A stretch of DNA of 64,000 nucleotides, from positions 19,601,433-19,665,432 of the forward strand of contig NC_064439.1 in NCBI RefSeq assembly GCF_023343835.1, read 5' to 3'. This document shows, piece after piece, positions 43,101-53,100 of the stretch. This DNA is from Lagopus muta (lineage: Eukaryota > Chordata > Aves > Galliformes > Phasianidae). Within the stretch, counting starts at the first letter, position 1, and every line of letters starts with the position of its first letter. Under the pieces are notes generated by a model, which ran no database searches, was not told the DNA's origin, and saw only the letters and a program-made list of their open reading frames with translations. Position numbers and translations under genes: made by a program.

Positions 43101-46005
43101 TTAGCCTGTCAGGACAGATGAGCAGACAGTCTCTTGGTTCCTAAACCATCACTACCTTGCCTGTGTCAAACTTACAGATAAACTTGCAACCCTATGCAAA
43201 TGATTTTAAGACTAAGATTACAAAATATGACTTCCCATCAAACCAATAACAACATCATTAATTCTAAACCCTTATGCAGAGAAATAGAGTCTTTAAACTA
43301 TATCCTCAGCAGTTCAGTATCTTGCAGGGTTTGTTTTGTTTTGTTCATATTCTAGTGTTATATTCCTTACATGGACACACTGTGAAGTGTTCCCACAGCT
43401 GATTGTAAAAATCCACACCAACTTACACCACCATTCATTAGCATCCCTTTGTGTACGAGTAATCCTAAATATGGTAAAAAGAATGTTAACAAAACAGAAG
43501 TATTTGGATTTCATGCAGAAATTAGGTCTCCTCAAGAACAACAATGGCTTATCTCCTCAAATCTACGGGCAGATTAAAATAATGTTTTAACAGTAGTCTT
43601 AACATTCTTCTGCTGATCACATTTAAAGAACAAATACACCCTCAAAATCTCAGCACTAAGCTGACTCCAAGTGGCATGCTATTCTGGATGACCAGGATCC
43701 ACAGCATGAGCATGCTAACAGGATTAGACAAATACTGATGGCTGGAGAGAAAAACAGAAATCTCTCCTTCTGAGCGTAAAGACACGCTCCTCAAAACAAC
43801 AGGAGACAATTTAGTCCCAGATGTGTTCACTACAATTCATCATCCAAAGTATTTCCAAAATCATTTCCAACTATTGCACAGCATTGAATAGTAGACAAGA
43901 ATTCACAGTTATCCCAGACCAACGTCCAACTTCATAAGAAACTAAAAATAGCTTCAGTCTACCTTCCTGTTCAGGAATCCAATTCTCAAAAAAAAAACTT
44001 TCTTGCTGAGAAAGAGCAAAAGCAGAGTACTCAACTTTCCTTCTGAGGAGAGAAATGAAAAACAACACTACTGCTTGACAACTTTTGGAAGTTTCCCGAG
44101 AACATGAGAGCTTGCTCCACAGCTGACGTACCTGATAAAGCCTGCCAAGAAGTTCATCCAGATAATAACGCATTCCCCAGAGGCCTTGGGGAAGAAGACC
44201 CTGGGGACGCTTTCCTGGAGACTTCACCGCTCCTGTCCCCTTGGCACAGACCCAGCTACACAATGGATCAAGGCAGCAGGCCTCTCAAAGCATGCTGCCA
44301 CTCACCTGACAGCCTGCTGCTCCCTCAGGGCACCATGAAAGGGGTCCATAAGAAAGAGGCTGCATTTACTGCCTGCTGGCAAATCAGCCTGTTGCCCGCA
44401 GCCTGTTCTTCCAACAACAATCTGGAAGTGATTATTTGTGTTCACACCATGCAAAGAACACAGCTTCTGAAAACTATCTACTGGAAAGTATGTGAGTCAA
44501 TGACACACGTGAGGCAAGGCACAAGCATTCTCCACTCCCAGAAAAGAGCAAATAACCCACTGACCTAACATGTGTGTGCTACTGCTCCACACCATGGAAC
44601 GCGCAGTGCTGACACACAACTGTCAGACTCAGTTCTCTATAAACCTACTCAGGCAGCTTGATCTTCACCACTGCTAGACAGCAGCCCCAAGAGATAAGAA
44701 AATGGGCATTTTGCCAAACCCCAGCTATCACCTTTTAATCTTATTAGATCCAACCATTCTCACAGATATTACCGATGTTCCAATCCCCTAATGGTCCACA
44801 GAAAACTGGCAAGCAGTGCAAACTCTTCCATATGTTCAGGTGCCAACTTACATTACAAGACAGAAAAATTATGAGGAAAAGACATTTACAATTTCTCAAA
44901 ATAAATAACTGTTGACTTCGCCATCAAAAAAATTAGAAATTAAAGGTAAGCCTTCACCGGAAAAGATTGTGGCACACTTCATTATTCCAAGTGGCAAGAA
45001 ATGTGAACCATGCTACGCTAAGACATGACACATCCAGAGTTCTTGATAACATACGTGAAGAACTTGTGTCACACTCCCTTGTTTATGCACTAATCCTTCC
45101 CCCAGGAAAGTTTCCTACTTTCAAAATGGTTCTGAGTCGCTTCTTGAAGAACTGTAATAATTGAATTGGAGCCCTGAGTTCCGAAGTTGGGTAAGCATCA
45201 AGAAACAAATGGTATATTTACTGTTGAAAGGTGCAGCAAATACAAAGCCACTAGAGAAATTTGTTCCAAGAAACACAAACATCATTATGCTGCAGTTACA
45301 ATGTAAGAAAATGATGGGGGTGCTCAAAGATGAGAAGTCACTTTACAAGATGCTGTTTCCCAGCCAAGGATTTCAGCGTAAGGCAGATGTCAGCAGGTAG
45401 GCAACAAGCTGTGTTACACAACCAGAAATCACATATGCAAAATGATTTTTTGACTGCCTACGTGTTATTTTACCTCTGTTTTGGCCTCACTAAGCACAGT
45501 TTTTCTCAAGCAGAAGCCTGATATTCTCTATCCAAATAGTCTGGCCTTGGAACGAACAAGGTGGGGATGAAACCCGACCACAGAACGTCAAGTTGCATAT
45601 GAAAGGGAGGAAAAAAAGCTCTTTCAGAAATTCATTTCAAAGCCCTGAATGCCCCGCTCCTGTCCGCGAAACAGCTGCGGATGGGCCTTTTACTCCTCAT
45701 CCCTTCGCCAGGACTCCAGCCCGAGCGCAGCCCATGCCCAGCGGGCCGGCCCCGAGCGGAGCATCCCCGCCGCCAGGCCGGGCCCGCAGCAGGGCTGCCA
45801 GGCCGGAGCCCCGCCGCCAGGAGCCGCCCGGCGCGCCGCCGCCCGCTGCCAGCCGTCCCCGCCGGAGGCGAGGCCGTGCGGCGGAGGGAGGGCCGGGCGG
45901 AGCGGCCGGCGGGGCCCGAGCACGGGGTTACCCCGGGAAGGCCGGGGCGCGGCGGAGCCACTCACCCACATCCTGATCGAAGGGGTTGGTGGCGAAGAGC
46001 GGCAT
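15890..46005 (-). CDS. STAM: STAM, signal-transducing adaptor molecule 1 (ESCRT-0 subunit), 14 coding exons, complete
   Basis: Splicing 14 minus-strand exons (46005-45966, 33483-33399, 25225-25150, 25067-24972, 24448-24302, 23809-23719, 23463-23271, 22956-22862, 22024-21936, 20371-20284, 18809-18755, 18423-18270, 17015-16840, 16130-15890) gives 1626 nt, 541 residues plus stop, with every junction GT/AG and in phase. Human STAM is about 540 residues. Domains in order: VHS (about 1-143), UIM (about 171-190), SH3 (about 213-268, with AIYDF 217-221, WW 247-248 and FPSNFV 259-264), a helical core that in the family binds HGS/HRS (about 301-377), ITAM-like Y371-NKL and Y384-AKL, then a Q/P/Y-rich tail ending SQKALL. 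Known family role: with HGS it forms ESCRT-0 on early endosomes, binds ubiquitinated receptors through VHS and UIM, and recruits deubiquitinases through SH3. The N-terminal residues and the HACD1 neighbour favour STAM over STAM2. Confidence 0.97.
16581..16612. repeat. TG/TA simple repeat in STAM intron 13
   Basis: Short TGTG and TATA runs make a dinucleotide microsatellite of about 30 nt. Confidence 0.75.
16840..17015 (-). CDS. STAM: STAM coding exon 13 (residues 404-461, C-terminal region)
   Basis: The 176-nt exon encodes [20 protein letters not shown], then [18 protein letters not shown] and PAQTSYT. This is the low-complexity Pro/Gln/Ser region. The acceptor is TTCTAG. The donor GTAATT was chosen because AA|T then restores the conserved Asn and the phase of exon 14. 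Continuing past this donor meets a stop at once. Confidence 0.92.
18270..18423 (-). CDS. STAM: STAM coding exon 12 (residues 352-403, coiled coil and ITAM)
   Basis: The 154-nt exon encodes [20 protein letters not shown], then [15 protein letters not shown] and a Tyr/Gln-rich end, GVSGSQ. The ITAM-like pair is Y371-x-x-L374 and Y384-x-x-L387, which in the family is linked to JAK association. The acceptor is TTCTAG and the donor is GTATGT. It ends in phase 0. Confidence 0.95.
18755..18809 (-). CDS. STAM: STAM coding exon 11 (residues 334-351, core helices)
   Basis: The 55-nt exon encodes [17 protein letters not shown] after the split Ala codon. The acceptor is TTCTAG. The donor is GTAAAA, weaker than most donors of this gene. 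The left-over AG joins G of exon 12 to make Arg352. Confidence 0.94.
20284..20371 (-). CDS. STAM: STAM coding exon 10 (residues 305-333, core helices)
   Basis: The 88-nt exon encodes [20 protein letters not shown] and then DLPELLHLE. Its heptad-like Leu/Met pattern is part of the helical region that pairs with HGS in ESCRT-0. The acceptor is TTCCAG and the donor is GTAAGA. Confidence 0.95.
21936..22024 (-). CDS. STAM: STAM coding exon 9 (residues 275-304)
   Basis: The 89-nt exon starts [20 protein letters not shown], continues with a short acidic EPEP repeat and ends VYIDE. It links SH3 to the HGS-binding helical core. The acceptor is TTACAG and the donor is GTAAGC. It ends in phase 0. Confidence 0.94.
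22862..22956 (-). CDS. STAM: STAM coding exon 8 (residues 243-274, SH3 second half)
   Basis: The 95-nt exon encodes [20 protein letters not shown] followed by VTADL. It contains the SH3 Trp-Trp pair, the conserved Gly and the 3-10 helix region PSNFV. The acceptor is TTGCAG and the donor is GTAAGT. The exon ends with A, which joins TG of exon 9 to make Met275. Confidence 0.96.
23271..23463 (-). CDS. STAM: STAM coding exon 7 (residues 179-242, UIM end and SH3 first half)
   Basis: The 193-nt exon begins [12 protein letters not shown], the second half of the UIM (A-x-x-x-S type core). It then encodes a Ser/Thr-rich linker and the SH3 start, [10 protein letters not shown] through [14 protein letters not shown]. 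The acceptor is TTTGTAG and the donor is GTAACT. The left-over AG joins T of exon 8 to make Ser243. Confidence 0.95.
23719..23809 (-). CDS. STAM: STAM coding exon 6 (residues 149-178, linker and start of UIM)
   Basis: The 91-nt exon starts [17 protein letters not shown]. It ends with an acidic run and DLAK, the first half of the ubiquitin-interacting motif. The acceptor is TCTAG, the donor is GTGAGT, and one nt is left over. The UIM is split across this exon and exon 7. Confidence 0.95.
23903..24115 (+). mobile_element. CR1 LINE 3' fragment in STAM intron 5
   Basis: The order of CR1 signature segments on the plus strand is: a CAGAGAGCTGTGGGTGCCCC-type block, a CCTGGAGGTGTTCAAATTCA block, a CATGGCACGGGGTTGGAACT block, then a tail of TGATTCTATGATTCTGTGATT. 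It occupies over 40 percent of a 492-nt intron and is antisense to STAM. Confidence 0.9.
24302..24448 (-). CDS. STAM: STAM coding exon 5 (residues 100-148, end of VHS domain)
   Basis: The 147-nt exon of 49 whole codons encodes [20 protein letters not shown] through [12 protein letters not shown] to AIGSQ, the last VHS helices. Its acceptor is CTATAG and its donor is GTATAG. It is phase 0 at both ends. Confidence 0.96.
24972..25067 (-). CDS. STAM: STAM coding exon 4 (residues 68-99, VHS domain)
   Basis: The 96-nt exon of 32 whole codons starts [20 protein letters not shown] and ends SNVLNK. Its acceptor is TTTAG and its donor is GTAATG. It begins and ends in phase 0, so skipping it would keep the frame but remove part of VHS. 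Confidence 0.96.
25150..25225 (-). CDS. STAM: STAM coding exon 3 (residues 42-67, VHS domain)
   Basis: The 76-nt exon lies between acceptor TTTAG and donor GTAGGT. It encodes [17 protein letters not shown] followed by HVAMQALT, the VHS core helices. It ends on a codon boundary. The next intron is only 82 nt long. Confidence 0.96.
26519..26542. repeat. GTTT simple repeat
   Basis: About five GTTT units sit in STAM intron 2. Confidence 0.85.
26817..26840. repeat. CAA simple repeat
   Basis: A short run of CAA units followed by A residues in STAM intron 2. Confidence 0.85.
27911..28205 (-). mobile_element. CR1 LINE 3' fragment in STAM intron 2
   Basis: It starts CAGAATCACAGAATCACAGA, the complement of the octamer tail. 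It then runs through TTGGAAGGGACCTCCAGAGA and the CCCCTTGGGCAGCCTGTTCC block to a CCTTGTCCTGTC block. It is well preserved and in the same orientation as STAM. Confidence 0.92.
29345..30706 (+). mobile_element. CR1 LINE, 5'-truncated, with open RT frame, antisense in STAM intron 2
   Basis: The insertion begins within the reverse-transcriptase region (LPGKIMEQ at about 29356). It carries the rest of ORF2 plus a short 3'UTR and ends with about three ATTCTGTG-type units (30680-30706). The endonuclease and RT fingers are absent, as in typical 5'-truncated CR1 copies. Because no stop or frameshift interrupts the remaining frame, this looks younger than the other CR1 pieces in the window. Confidence 0.95.
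29371..30606 (+). CDS. Partial CR1 ORF2: reverse-transcriptase palm and C-terminal region, 411 codons
   Basis: The open frame encodes RT motifs in order: motif A in [14 protein letters not shown] (about residues 57-70), motif B as [20 protein letters not shown] (about 114-133), and motif C as FADDTKL (about 144-150). The typical CR1 C-terminal region follows ([34 protein letters not shown], ending [13 protein letters not shown]). In an intact element ORF2 nicks and reverse-transcribes CR1 RNA. Here the N-terminal endonuclease and part of the RT are missing, so the copy should be inactive. The first Met is internal to the original protein and is not a true start. Confidence 0.9.
   Translation: MEQILLDNMLGHIKNEHVIRDSQHGFTKGRSCLTNLVAFYDGVTALVDEGKATDVIYLDLSKAFDMVPHHILISKLEGSGFDGWTTRWISNWLKGRRQRVVVNGSMSRWRPVTSGVPQGSVLGPVLFNIFINDIDEGIECTLSKFADDTKLSGAVDTVEGRDAIQRDLDRLEGWARVNLMRFNTAKCKVLHLGRKNPRHLYRLGGVVLESSSAEKDLGVLMDERLNMSQQCALAAQKANGILGSIRRGVASRDREVIVPLYTALVRPHLEYCVQVWSPQYKKDIEILERVQRRATKMIRGLEHLPYEDRLRELGLFSLEKRRLRGDLIAAYQYLKGTYTQEGSKLFKRADNSRTRGNGFKLKEGRFRLDVRGKFFTRRVVRPWNGLPREVVDAPSLDVFKARLDGVLGNLI
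31995..33075 (+). mobile_element. Decayed CR1 LINE with interrupted RT remnant
   Basis: The plus strand shows a broken match to the RT motif B region near 32180 (GGTGTCCCTCAGGGAATTCC) and to the CR1 C-terminal region near 32560-32690. A 3' portion ends with GTTGGACCACATGACCTCC near 33040. Stops, deletions and frameshifts are frequent, so it is an old copy. Limits are approximate. Confidence 0.75.
33399..33483 (-). CDS. STAM: STAM coding exon 2 (residues 14-41, VHS domain)
   Basis: The 85-nt exon lies between acceptor TTAG and donor GTAAGT. It encodes the first VHS helices, including [10 protein letters not shown] and [10 protein letters not shown]. It starts phase 1 and leaves 2 nt (GG) that join G of exon 3 to make Gly42. 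Confidence 0.96.
34279..34478 (-). mobile_element. CR1 LINE 3' fragment in STAM intron 1
   Basis: The plus strand reads as the complement of a CR1 end: AGGTTGGAAAAGATGCCCAA, ATCATCCAGTCCAAC, then CCTCCCTGGGCAGCCCATTC. The octamer tail is lost. It is diverged. Confidence 0.85.
35575..35758 (+). mobile_element. CR1 LINE 3' fragment in STAM intron 1
   Basis: It contains GGAGTTCAAGAAGCATTTGG, GGATTCGATGATCCTTACGG and GTCCCTTCCAA, then a degraded tail (ATTCTGACTCTATGATTGTG). Plus strand, antisense to STAM. Confidence 0.88.
38930..38976. repeat. T-rich and GTTT simple repeat
   Basis: G/T-only sequence with long T runs and four GTTT units in STAM intron 1. Confidence 0.8.
40500..40987 (+). mobile_element. 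CR1 LINE 3' fragment in STAM intron 1
   Basis: Pieces of the ORF2 C-terminus (GAGAAGGACTTGGAGGTTCT, GGTTGGATGTTAGGAGGAAT) are followed by GGGCAACCTGATCTGGTGGG and a short tail (AAGCTATTCTATGATT). There is an internal deletion relative to 29345-30706 between about 40650 and 40720. Plus strand. Confidence 0.9.
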
Positions 46006-46440
46006 GGCGGGACGCGGGAGCGCGGCGCGGCCACCCCTCCGCTCCCGGCAGCGCGGCGACCGAACGACGGGCCCGCGGCGGCTCCCGCTGCTCCTCCCGC
46101 TCCTCCCGCCCGGGGTCGCCTCCGCCGCCGCCGCCTCCCAGGGCTCCGGAGCCAGCCCGCCGCGCGCAGCATGCCGGGAAGCCGGGGCCGGCCCCGCCGC
46201 CGCCTGGCGGCCCCACCGCCCCCGGGAGCGGCCCGACCCGCCCCGCCGCGCTCCGACGCGGCGCCCGGGGAGAGCCGCGCCCGGGAAGAGCCCCGCGCGG
46301 GGAGCGCCCCTCGGGCCGTGCCCGCGGACCTGACTGCGGCGAGCGGCCCCCAGGGTCCCTGTGCTGCTGCCTTACGGACGCCAGCACTTTCCTTCCTCAC
46401 GCACGTCCGGCTCAGTGGAAAAGCGGACTCGGGAGTTTTA
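45640..46440. promoter_or_regulatory. STAM: CpG island and promoter region of STAM
   Basis: A sharp change to very GC- and CG-rich sequence, with a CCG trinucleotide run near 46120-46134, covers STAM exon 1 and its 5' flank. No TATA box is apparent. This fits a housekeeping-type dispersed promoter. Long open frames on both strands here are a by-product of the base composition. Confidence 0.85.
45966..46005 (-). CDS. STAM: STAM coding exon 1 (residues 1-13 plus 1 nt)
   Basis: The start codon is at 46005-46003. The bases before it on the minus strand are GCC, so -3 is G, an acceptable Kozak context. The translation [13 protein letters not shown] is the conserved STAM N-terminus. The donor GTGAG follows at 45965. 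The exon sits inside a CpG island. The last G joins AG of exon 2 to make Glu14. Confidence 0.96.
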
Positions 46441-46657
46441 TTTGGTTTTATTTTCATAAGTCGGGTTCGTGCCCTGACACGCCTGCTCTCAGTGGAAAAT
46501 GTTCCGAGCTTCGTCGGGCTGTATTAGTGTTTTCACTGTTAATGCCGTCGTGCTTTTGAAGTGAGTGGCACTATTGCACAGGTGTGGGGCAACTGTGACA
46601 GTATTTCACAGCTTGGTGCAGGTTTGTGTGTGCAGTGCCTATGCGATTCTCCACAGT

Positions 46658-47160
46658 TACAGAATCAGAATCATGGCATGTCCCGAGTCGGACGGGACCC
46701 ACGAGCCCAACCTCCAGCTCCATACAGGGCCACTCAAAATCCAAACCTCATATCTGAGAGCAGTGTCCAAACGCCCCTTGAACTCCTGCCCTCGAGGCTG
46801 TGCCCACTGTCCTGGGCAGCCCGTTCCATGCCCACCGCCCCCTGGTGCAGAACCATTCCCCGACCCCTAGCTGCCCATCCCCTGACGCAGCTCCATGCCG
46901 TTCCCTCGGCCCCGTCACTGCCACACAGAGCAGAGCTCAGCGCTGCTCCTCCGCTCCCTGTGAGGAGCTGCAGCCGCCATGAGGGCTTCCCTCTCTGCTC
47001 TGGGCTGACCAAACCCAGGAACCTCAGCTGCTCCTCACACATCTTCCCCTCCAGACCCTTTACAGTCCTTGTAGCCCTCTCTTGGACATTCTCAAATAGC
47101 TTTCTGTCCTTATATTGCAGTGCCCAAAACTGCACACAATGTTTGAGGAGAGGCTGCTGC
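46658..47160 (-). mobile_element. CR1 LINE 3' fragment upstream of STAM
   Basis: It reads on the plus strand as the complement of CR1: ACAGAATCAGAATCATGGCA, then TGTCCTGGGCAGCCCGTTCC, then a complement of the ORF2 C-terminal and 3' region ending near CAGTGCCCAAAACTGCACAC. It is diverged but long (about 500 nt) and ends about 0.65 kb from the STAM start codon. Confidence 0.88.
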
Positions 47161-50100
47161 AAAGCAAAGCAAAGCAGGTTATGTTCTGCTGAAATTAATA
47201 GTTTTTTCCAGGACTTCTTATGACCACCACCTCTGCTCCCCAGCCACGTTCTGTTTCTTCACTTCACGTGCTCATTGGCATCAATAACATTTATCCCATG
47301 ATAAAAATTTGACTCATAGGATGTGACACATTGTGCCTATTCCTGCTGTCACATGAAACTCATTATCCTGAAGGACTTGTTTAATTACCATAGGCTAGTT
47401 GGGTAGCAAATTAAACAAAAAACTGGCAAATATTTGTGTGTGAAGAGGGAAGAGTCATAGACATCAGAAAGTAATATTGGCACACCACAAGTCTGCAGAT
47501 GAAAGCTAAAAAAGGTACTGCTAATATTTGCAATGCAGAAATATTCAGTGAAATCAATAGCCCTAACCATGCTTAGGTAATTGCATGCATCAGGCAGACT
47601 TTTGACAATTAAAACACACAGCAAGCCTCTTTCCATAGGGGTTTGTATTCATTAGGCACTTCTTATTTTCCTTACATTTCTTCCAGGATCCTAAGCTCTG
47701 TTTCTTTCCCTGTGCTACAGGTCAGCATTGATCTGCTCCTTAGGACAGACTCCTTCTAAGGAATTTAGTATTCTCTTTTTAGATCCTGCCTCAGTTTAAT
47801 GACATCTGCTAGGTGTTCTCAGAGGAGGCTTTATCTCCTCACTGTTCATCAATCCCCATTACGTGCACAGGAGACATATGGTAGATGTTTCAGAGATTGC
47901 TTTTTTGTGCCTTCCCCCAGCAGACTTCAAAATGAATTGTAAGATTCCTTTTAAAACAGGCACTGTAGTCCCATAGTAAGAACAAACATGAGAGACGTGG
48001 GGAGCTTACGCCTGACAGAATTCCCACCCATCTTTATTTCCAGGCAACACACCATTCAACATTTTGAAAGAAATTACTCCATACTAAGGGAGCATTTTAA
48101 GGCTTTATAGTCACAACTGGTGTTTTGTTTCTGTAACTGTTTTGGCTGCTTTGTTTTTCTTTTGAACATGATCTTAAATGCAAAAATCTTTCAAATACTT
48201 GATACTATACTGCATCTTCCTCTTTCCTCTGTCCCATGGCTCTGCCATTATTCCTTGCAGTAACGGACAATGTTTAGAACTCTCCTCCATGAAGAATGGG
48301 CTTTGCCTTCTCAAACAGAGATGGCCACGGAAACCAGCTTTTCCACTTAATGTGTGAGTAGTATAAAGAGCACGCTATTAAGAAGGGTGTGTTAAGCTTC
48401 CTTTATTTCATGTAGTTCAAAATGTTTCTATTATTTTCTACTGCATTTGAAATGGGACTCATACTGCCTAAGTCAACTATCCGAAAGCACAGAACCTAGT
48501 CCAGGGGTGCAGTGTCAAATTGCATCTAATTTCAGGGTAACTACAGCTGATGCAGACTGTAGCAGTACTGCACTCTCTGTGCCCACAACTATGTGCTGCC
48601 ACCATGTTTCTCGTATCAGATTTGGAATTTGATCCATTCATTTGTGGCTGCTAAATCAGCTGATCCAACCAAAAAATACCCTGTTGGATCATGTCACTCA
48701 TCTTCCTCACCTTGCAATTGGATCCCATGCAAAGGAAGAGCTGGGAAGGAACTGCTAAGGACTGTATACCAGCTTCACCAAACTGGATCAAGAAAAACAG
48801 GTATGTCCAGGGGATTACTCATCCATTTCTATTTCAAACCTCCTTCCAAAGTTGCCCTCTGCAAAGGGTTATGGATTTCATAGAGGAACTTATCTGCCCA
48901 ATAGTTCTCTGATGTAAGTACTTGCCTTTAGATGGCCTCATAAGAGTTTATTATTTCTTCTTTTTAAATACGTGCTACTTTTGTCTAAATAGAGCAGTGT
49001 CCAAACATTAGTGCAGACATCTTCGGTTTTCGCAGTCTTTTATATATCACACTACTGTTCAGATACTGCTGTGTGAGAAAGAGTGCATTCAGTTAACTGA
49101 CAACGCAATTCCCTTCCTGAGTTTTAAAGATGTAAAATACTTCTAAAATTAATTCTGCCATGAGCCACTATCAAGTAATTTGCCCTTGATACATATTCAA
49201 GTCATGTCAGTACATATATGTAACATTTTAACAGTACTAGCAATATTAGAAACCGCTGCTTAAGAACTTACATACACAAGTATGTTTTTATAGGAAAAGT
49301 GATACAATATGTAGGACAGTCACAAAGATTACATTTTTTTATTTAAAATACAAAAAGGAAAGGCAAAGTATTGCCACCACAGTATTTTCTAAGTTTAAGA
49401 TGGAAAGTATTTAGGAACAGCAGTTTATCCATTAGCTAACACAGAATTAGAGTGGTTTTGTAATAGATTACTGTAAACACATTTTCTACTTTAACAACAG
49501 TGAAGTTTAAAATCTTCTAGTCATCGTCACTAACAACGATTTTAAAATCAGAAGCAGACCATGTAGTTCAGTGTCTTCATATTCTGCAACAAAACTGACA
49601 ACATGCACTGACAGACCACTTGTTGAAGATGGACTGCTACACACTGAGATATTCACCAAAACCAACAATATATTACTTCTAGGTCACTCCACATTCATCT
49701 CATACTGATGAAGCAATTGTGACATGCAGATGTTAGTGCAGTGACCATGTTTTCTGTTACTTGTTGAACTATGCAGAACATTGGTGTTCAGGTAACTGTT
49801 GATTTTTGTAGCTGTTGTTTGTTTATCTAATTTATTACTTGTTATTACACTTTTGGCAAGAGTTTATCCTTTTGAAGCACACTGCCAGATTCTGATGGTT
49901 CACTGTGAAACATTTCCCTGTTGTCTTCTGATAGGAAAAAATACGTAGAAACAGTAGGTTATAAATGAGTCTGCTGGGGAAGTCATAATATTTTTCTAAA
50001 ATCTCTCAGTTAACACACATCTACATTAGGCAAGTGTACTTTTTGAAGTCCATTGGAAAGAAGGTTCACTGCAGCTCCTGTTCCCTGGAGTAGTATTGTT

Positions 50101-53100
50101 CTTGGCATCCCCATTTATTTTAGCACATATTAGCTTGCTAGCTGCTGCACTGTGAAGATAAGGTGTATAAATCCAGGAAAATGTCAATTAGGTGTATTGT
50201 TAACAGGGAGACTGATATGAAGACCAATGGTAGTCTCTGAGATCAGCCTCACTGACCTTGATTTTAACATCATTTTCACTGCAGTGCATTGCATGTATTG
50301 CTTTAGAACTGGAAGCTGAGCAGAAAAAAAAAAAAATCAAAAGAAAGGAGGATGGTTCAGAATGGAGGAAGTGCCAGCAAACCATTTAATCACAGGTTTT
50401 GCCTTGGACAGGGCAAGTACAAGATGTTTTGGACGGCATAAAAGATGCTGTAGTGCATAAGAATACAGTGATATGACTAAGACAAAATTTATCCCAGTCA
50501 CAGGCCACATGTAGATATTCCAAGCTCTAGACTAAAGTAATTTACTTCCCATCTGTAAGTGTATTTTGTGTCTTAGTATTTTCTAAGTGCCCAAATTGCA
50601 TGGCTTACTTATGGTATTCTTGCATATTTCTTTATTTGAAGAGCATATGTGAAACATACCAAGATAGTAAGTCCAGCCTGACTTCTTGTATAACACAAGA
50701 AAACACTAAGATTTAGTTGTCCTTTTTGGCCTCAATATGTGATGTACGCAAGTAAAATTACATGAAGCATGCAGCAGGAGTTCCCTCAAATACACATAAC
50801 TTTAGAACGAGGCAAGTAACCAAATTATAAACTTCATATTATTATTCGTCCTGATTGTGATGTGTAAATTTTTAGTTAATGTTTGTATGTGTTGATGATA
50901 AAAAATAGGGTTTATGCCTTCCTATTTTTTCCCCATATTCAAAGCACTACTTGCAGCTCACACTACATAACATTTTATATGTTTACATTGCAGTTTTCTT
51001 AAATGATAAACACAAAGTAGTGGCTATACTATTTGCTTTAGTAAGCTTATAATGATACTTTGTGATACTCCTGTAGGAAGCAGATGAGTGAGCTGCTGGG
51101 TGCCTGAGCTTCCCTGGGATGCTGGCAGCAGCATCACTGTGCCAGTTTCCTGATGCTGCCATGGGGAACCACTTGTCCTAATGCTTTTTTTGGCACCAAC
51201 AGCTGTTCTTAGTGTGGCCAAACCAACTACACCCAATATGGTCACTCTTCTTTGCTGAGCACTTGGACCAGATTTCAACCAATAAGAAGGTTGAAAATAA
51301 TCTCTACCACTCTACTAACAAAGAAAATTTAAATGCTTCCACTGACCATAATGAGAGTTACATTGGAACTCTATGCCCTTGATAGAGAGTCCTCATGAAC
51401 ACAAGTACTGGAAACTAAGCTAAATGGCAAGCAAAGACTGTGTGTGCTCTGTAACTAGCAACACTCACAATATTCTCCATAGAGATTGCAGTGGTCATGC
51501 AAGCAAGTTACTGTAGAAACATACTGGAAATCAAAGTGTTTTTAATATGACTGAATTGTGTGTTCTGTGAGCCCTGTGACAAAGCTACACGGTGTGTTGA
51601 CTACAAAACAAAGCTTCTTTGTTTAAGAGCAATATTGCATACTATTCAGAATGGAATTTGCTTGTAGTAACAGTTCATTTTAAAAATATACTGCTTTACC
51701 CACATGAACAGTACTGTTGAAGTTAATGGCACTCATCTTGATATTTAAGCATTTTGTATGCCCCTTCATATAAATAGAACATTAGCAGAGTTAGTTTTTT
51801 TGATAGAGCCTGCTGATACGGTGTTCAAAAAAGCTGATTGCACAGACTGTGGGACTGGTCTATACATCAATCCCTATGCAAGCCTAACAGTGCAACAAAA
51901 CGTCAGGATTGTTGAACAATGGTAGCGTCCAAAATATCCCATAAAGAAAATATTTATTGTACAGAATCCAATTTGTCTATTATATCTAAAAGCACACTGA
52001 CTTTGGATAAAGCCATCTCACATAAGGGAGTATTCATCTCCCTTTCACATGTGCATCCTTCAACACTGCAGTTTGAATTATACTTTTGTTTCTGAAGAGG
52101 ACGAAATAGGACAATACACAATGGCAGCTCAAACCAGTGTGTTTTGAATACATAGACTCAACAGTTTTCATACAATGAGTTCTAAATGTTCACACCAGAA
52201 TTTTTACATTTTTGTATTTTCATATTAGGGATATAAACTTTTATTTCAGCCAGTGTTTGTGACACTTGTTTTTCTTCCCTCTCCACTGGCAGATAAACTA
52301 GTCAGAGGTGTAATGTGAATCATTTATCTTGTGATAACAATGCAGAACTCCTACTGCTTCAGATGCATCAAACAGGAAGACATCTAGTACTTTCCACAAG
52401 ACATGCAATCCATCCTACACTACATCTTTCGAAAGCATCTCCTATCCTATTCTAATAGCAGTAGAGGATACCATAGGTAGATGCACCTGGCTGAAATGAA
52501 CAGAAAGTGCATAAATGCTGTATTGTTCAATCTAGACATACCTAAATTCTGATCACTTGTATTTATCCTTGAATAACTCCCTGATTACTACCATAAACCT
52601 GAAGTAGTGAGCAAGTACTATATATAAGGCTGCCCTCTCGATACTTTGTCCTATTAAGGTTTGTTAGCAGCACTCAGTAAAGACAGGGCAGGAGAAACGT
52701 GGAAGCTACCAGCAATGTGAAATAGTTGTGGTCCAAAGAACATAATATCTCCGTGGATCAAAATATGGGAGAATGAAACGAAGAGCAGATAAATGAAAAA
52801 TAAAATGCTAGAACAAAAGTACTTATTCTCACTATTTAAGTTTCTAATTGACTAAATCAGTTCAAGACATATGAATATTTTTCAAATAGTTTGTGTATCC
52901 AGAATCAGTCATCTTGAGAAAATAAGTAATGAGAGTGATAGTAATACAGAATTTTAATGAAAATATATCAACCATTGCTCCTCAGATTTCATGAGACCCT
53001 GTACAAGAGAAGGAAAAACATCCAAGGAGGGATTTTAAAACTGAAAAACCCTACTTCAGAAAACAAATAGTATTTTTTCATTGAATATGCCGTGGAAAAA

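Larger units (their letters stand above)
33484..45965 (-). other. STAM: STAM intron 1 (12.5 kb)
   Basis: This large first intron holds CR1 fragments near 34279, 35575 and 40500 and short A, T and GTTT runs. It also contains a moderately GC-rich patch with a TATA-like box at about 34948-35225. No exon-like peptide of a known family was seen on either strand. Confidence 0.9.

Noticed and set aside
44104..44568. 154-codon plus-strand ORF in STAM intron 1
   Set aside because: No known domain, no splice partners and ordinary composition. It is most likely a chance open frame.
45593..46559. Several 100-290 codon ORFs on both strands around STAM exon 1
   Set aside because: They are Pro/Arg/Ala/Gly-rich frames caused by CpG-island composition and overlap each other. 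Only the short STAM exon frame has a recognisable protein.
46734..47162. 142-codon minus-strand ORF upstream of STAM
   Set aside because: It is a CR1 ORF2 C-terminal remnant, part of the CR1 fragment at 46658-47160.
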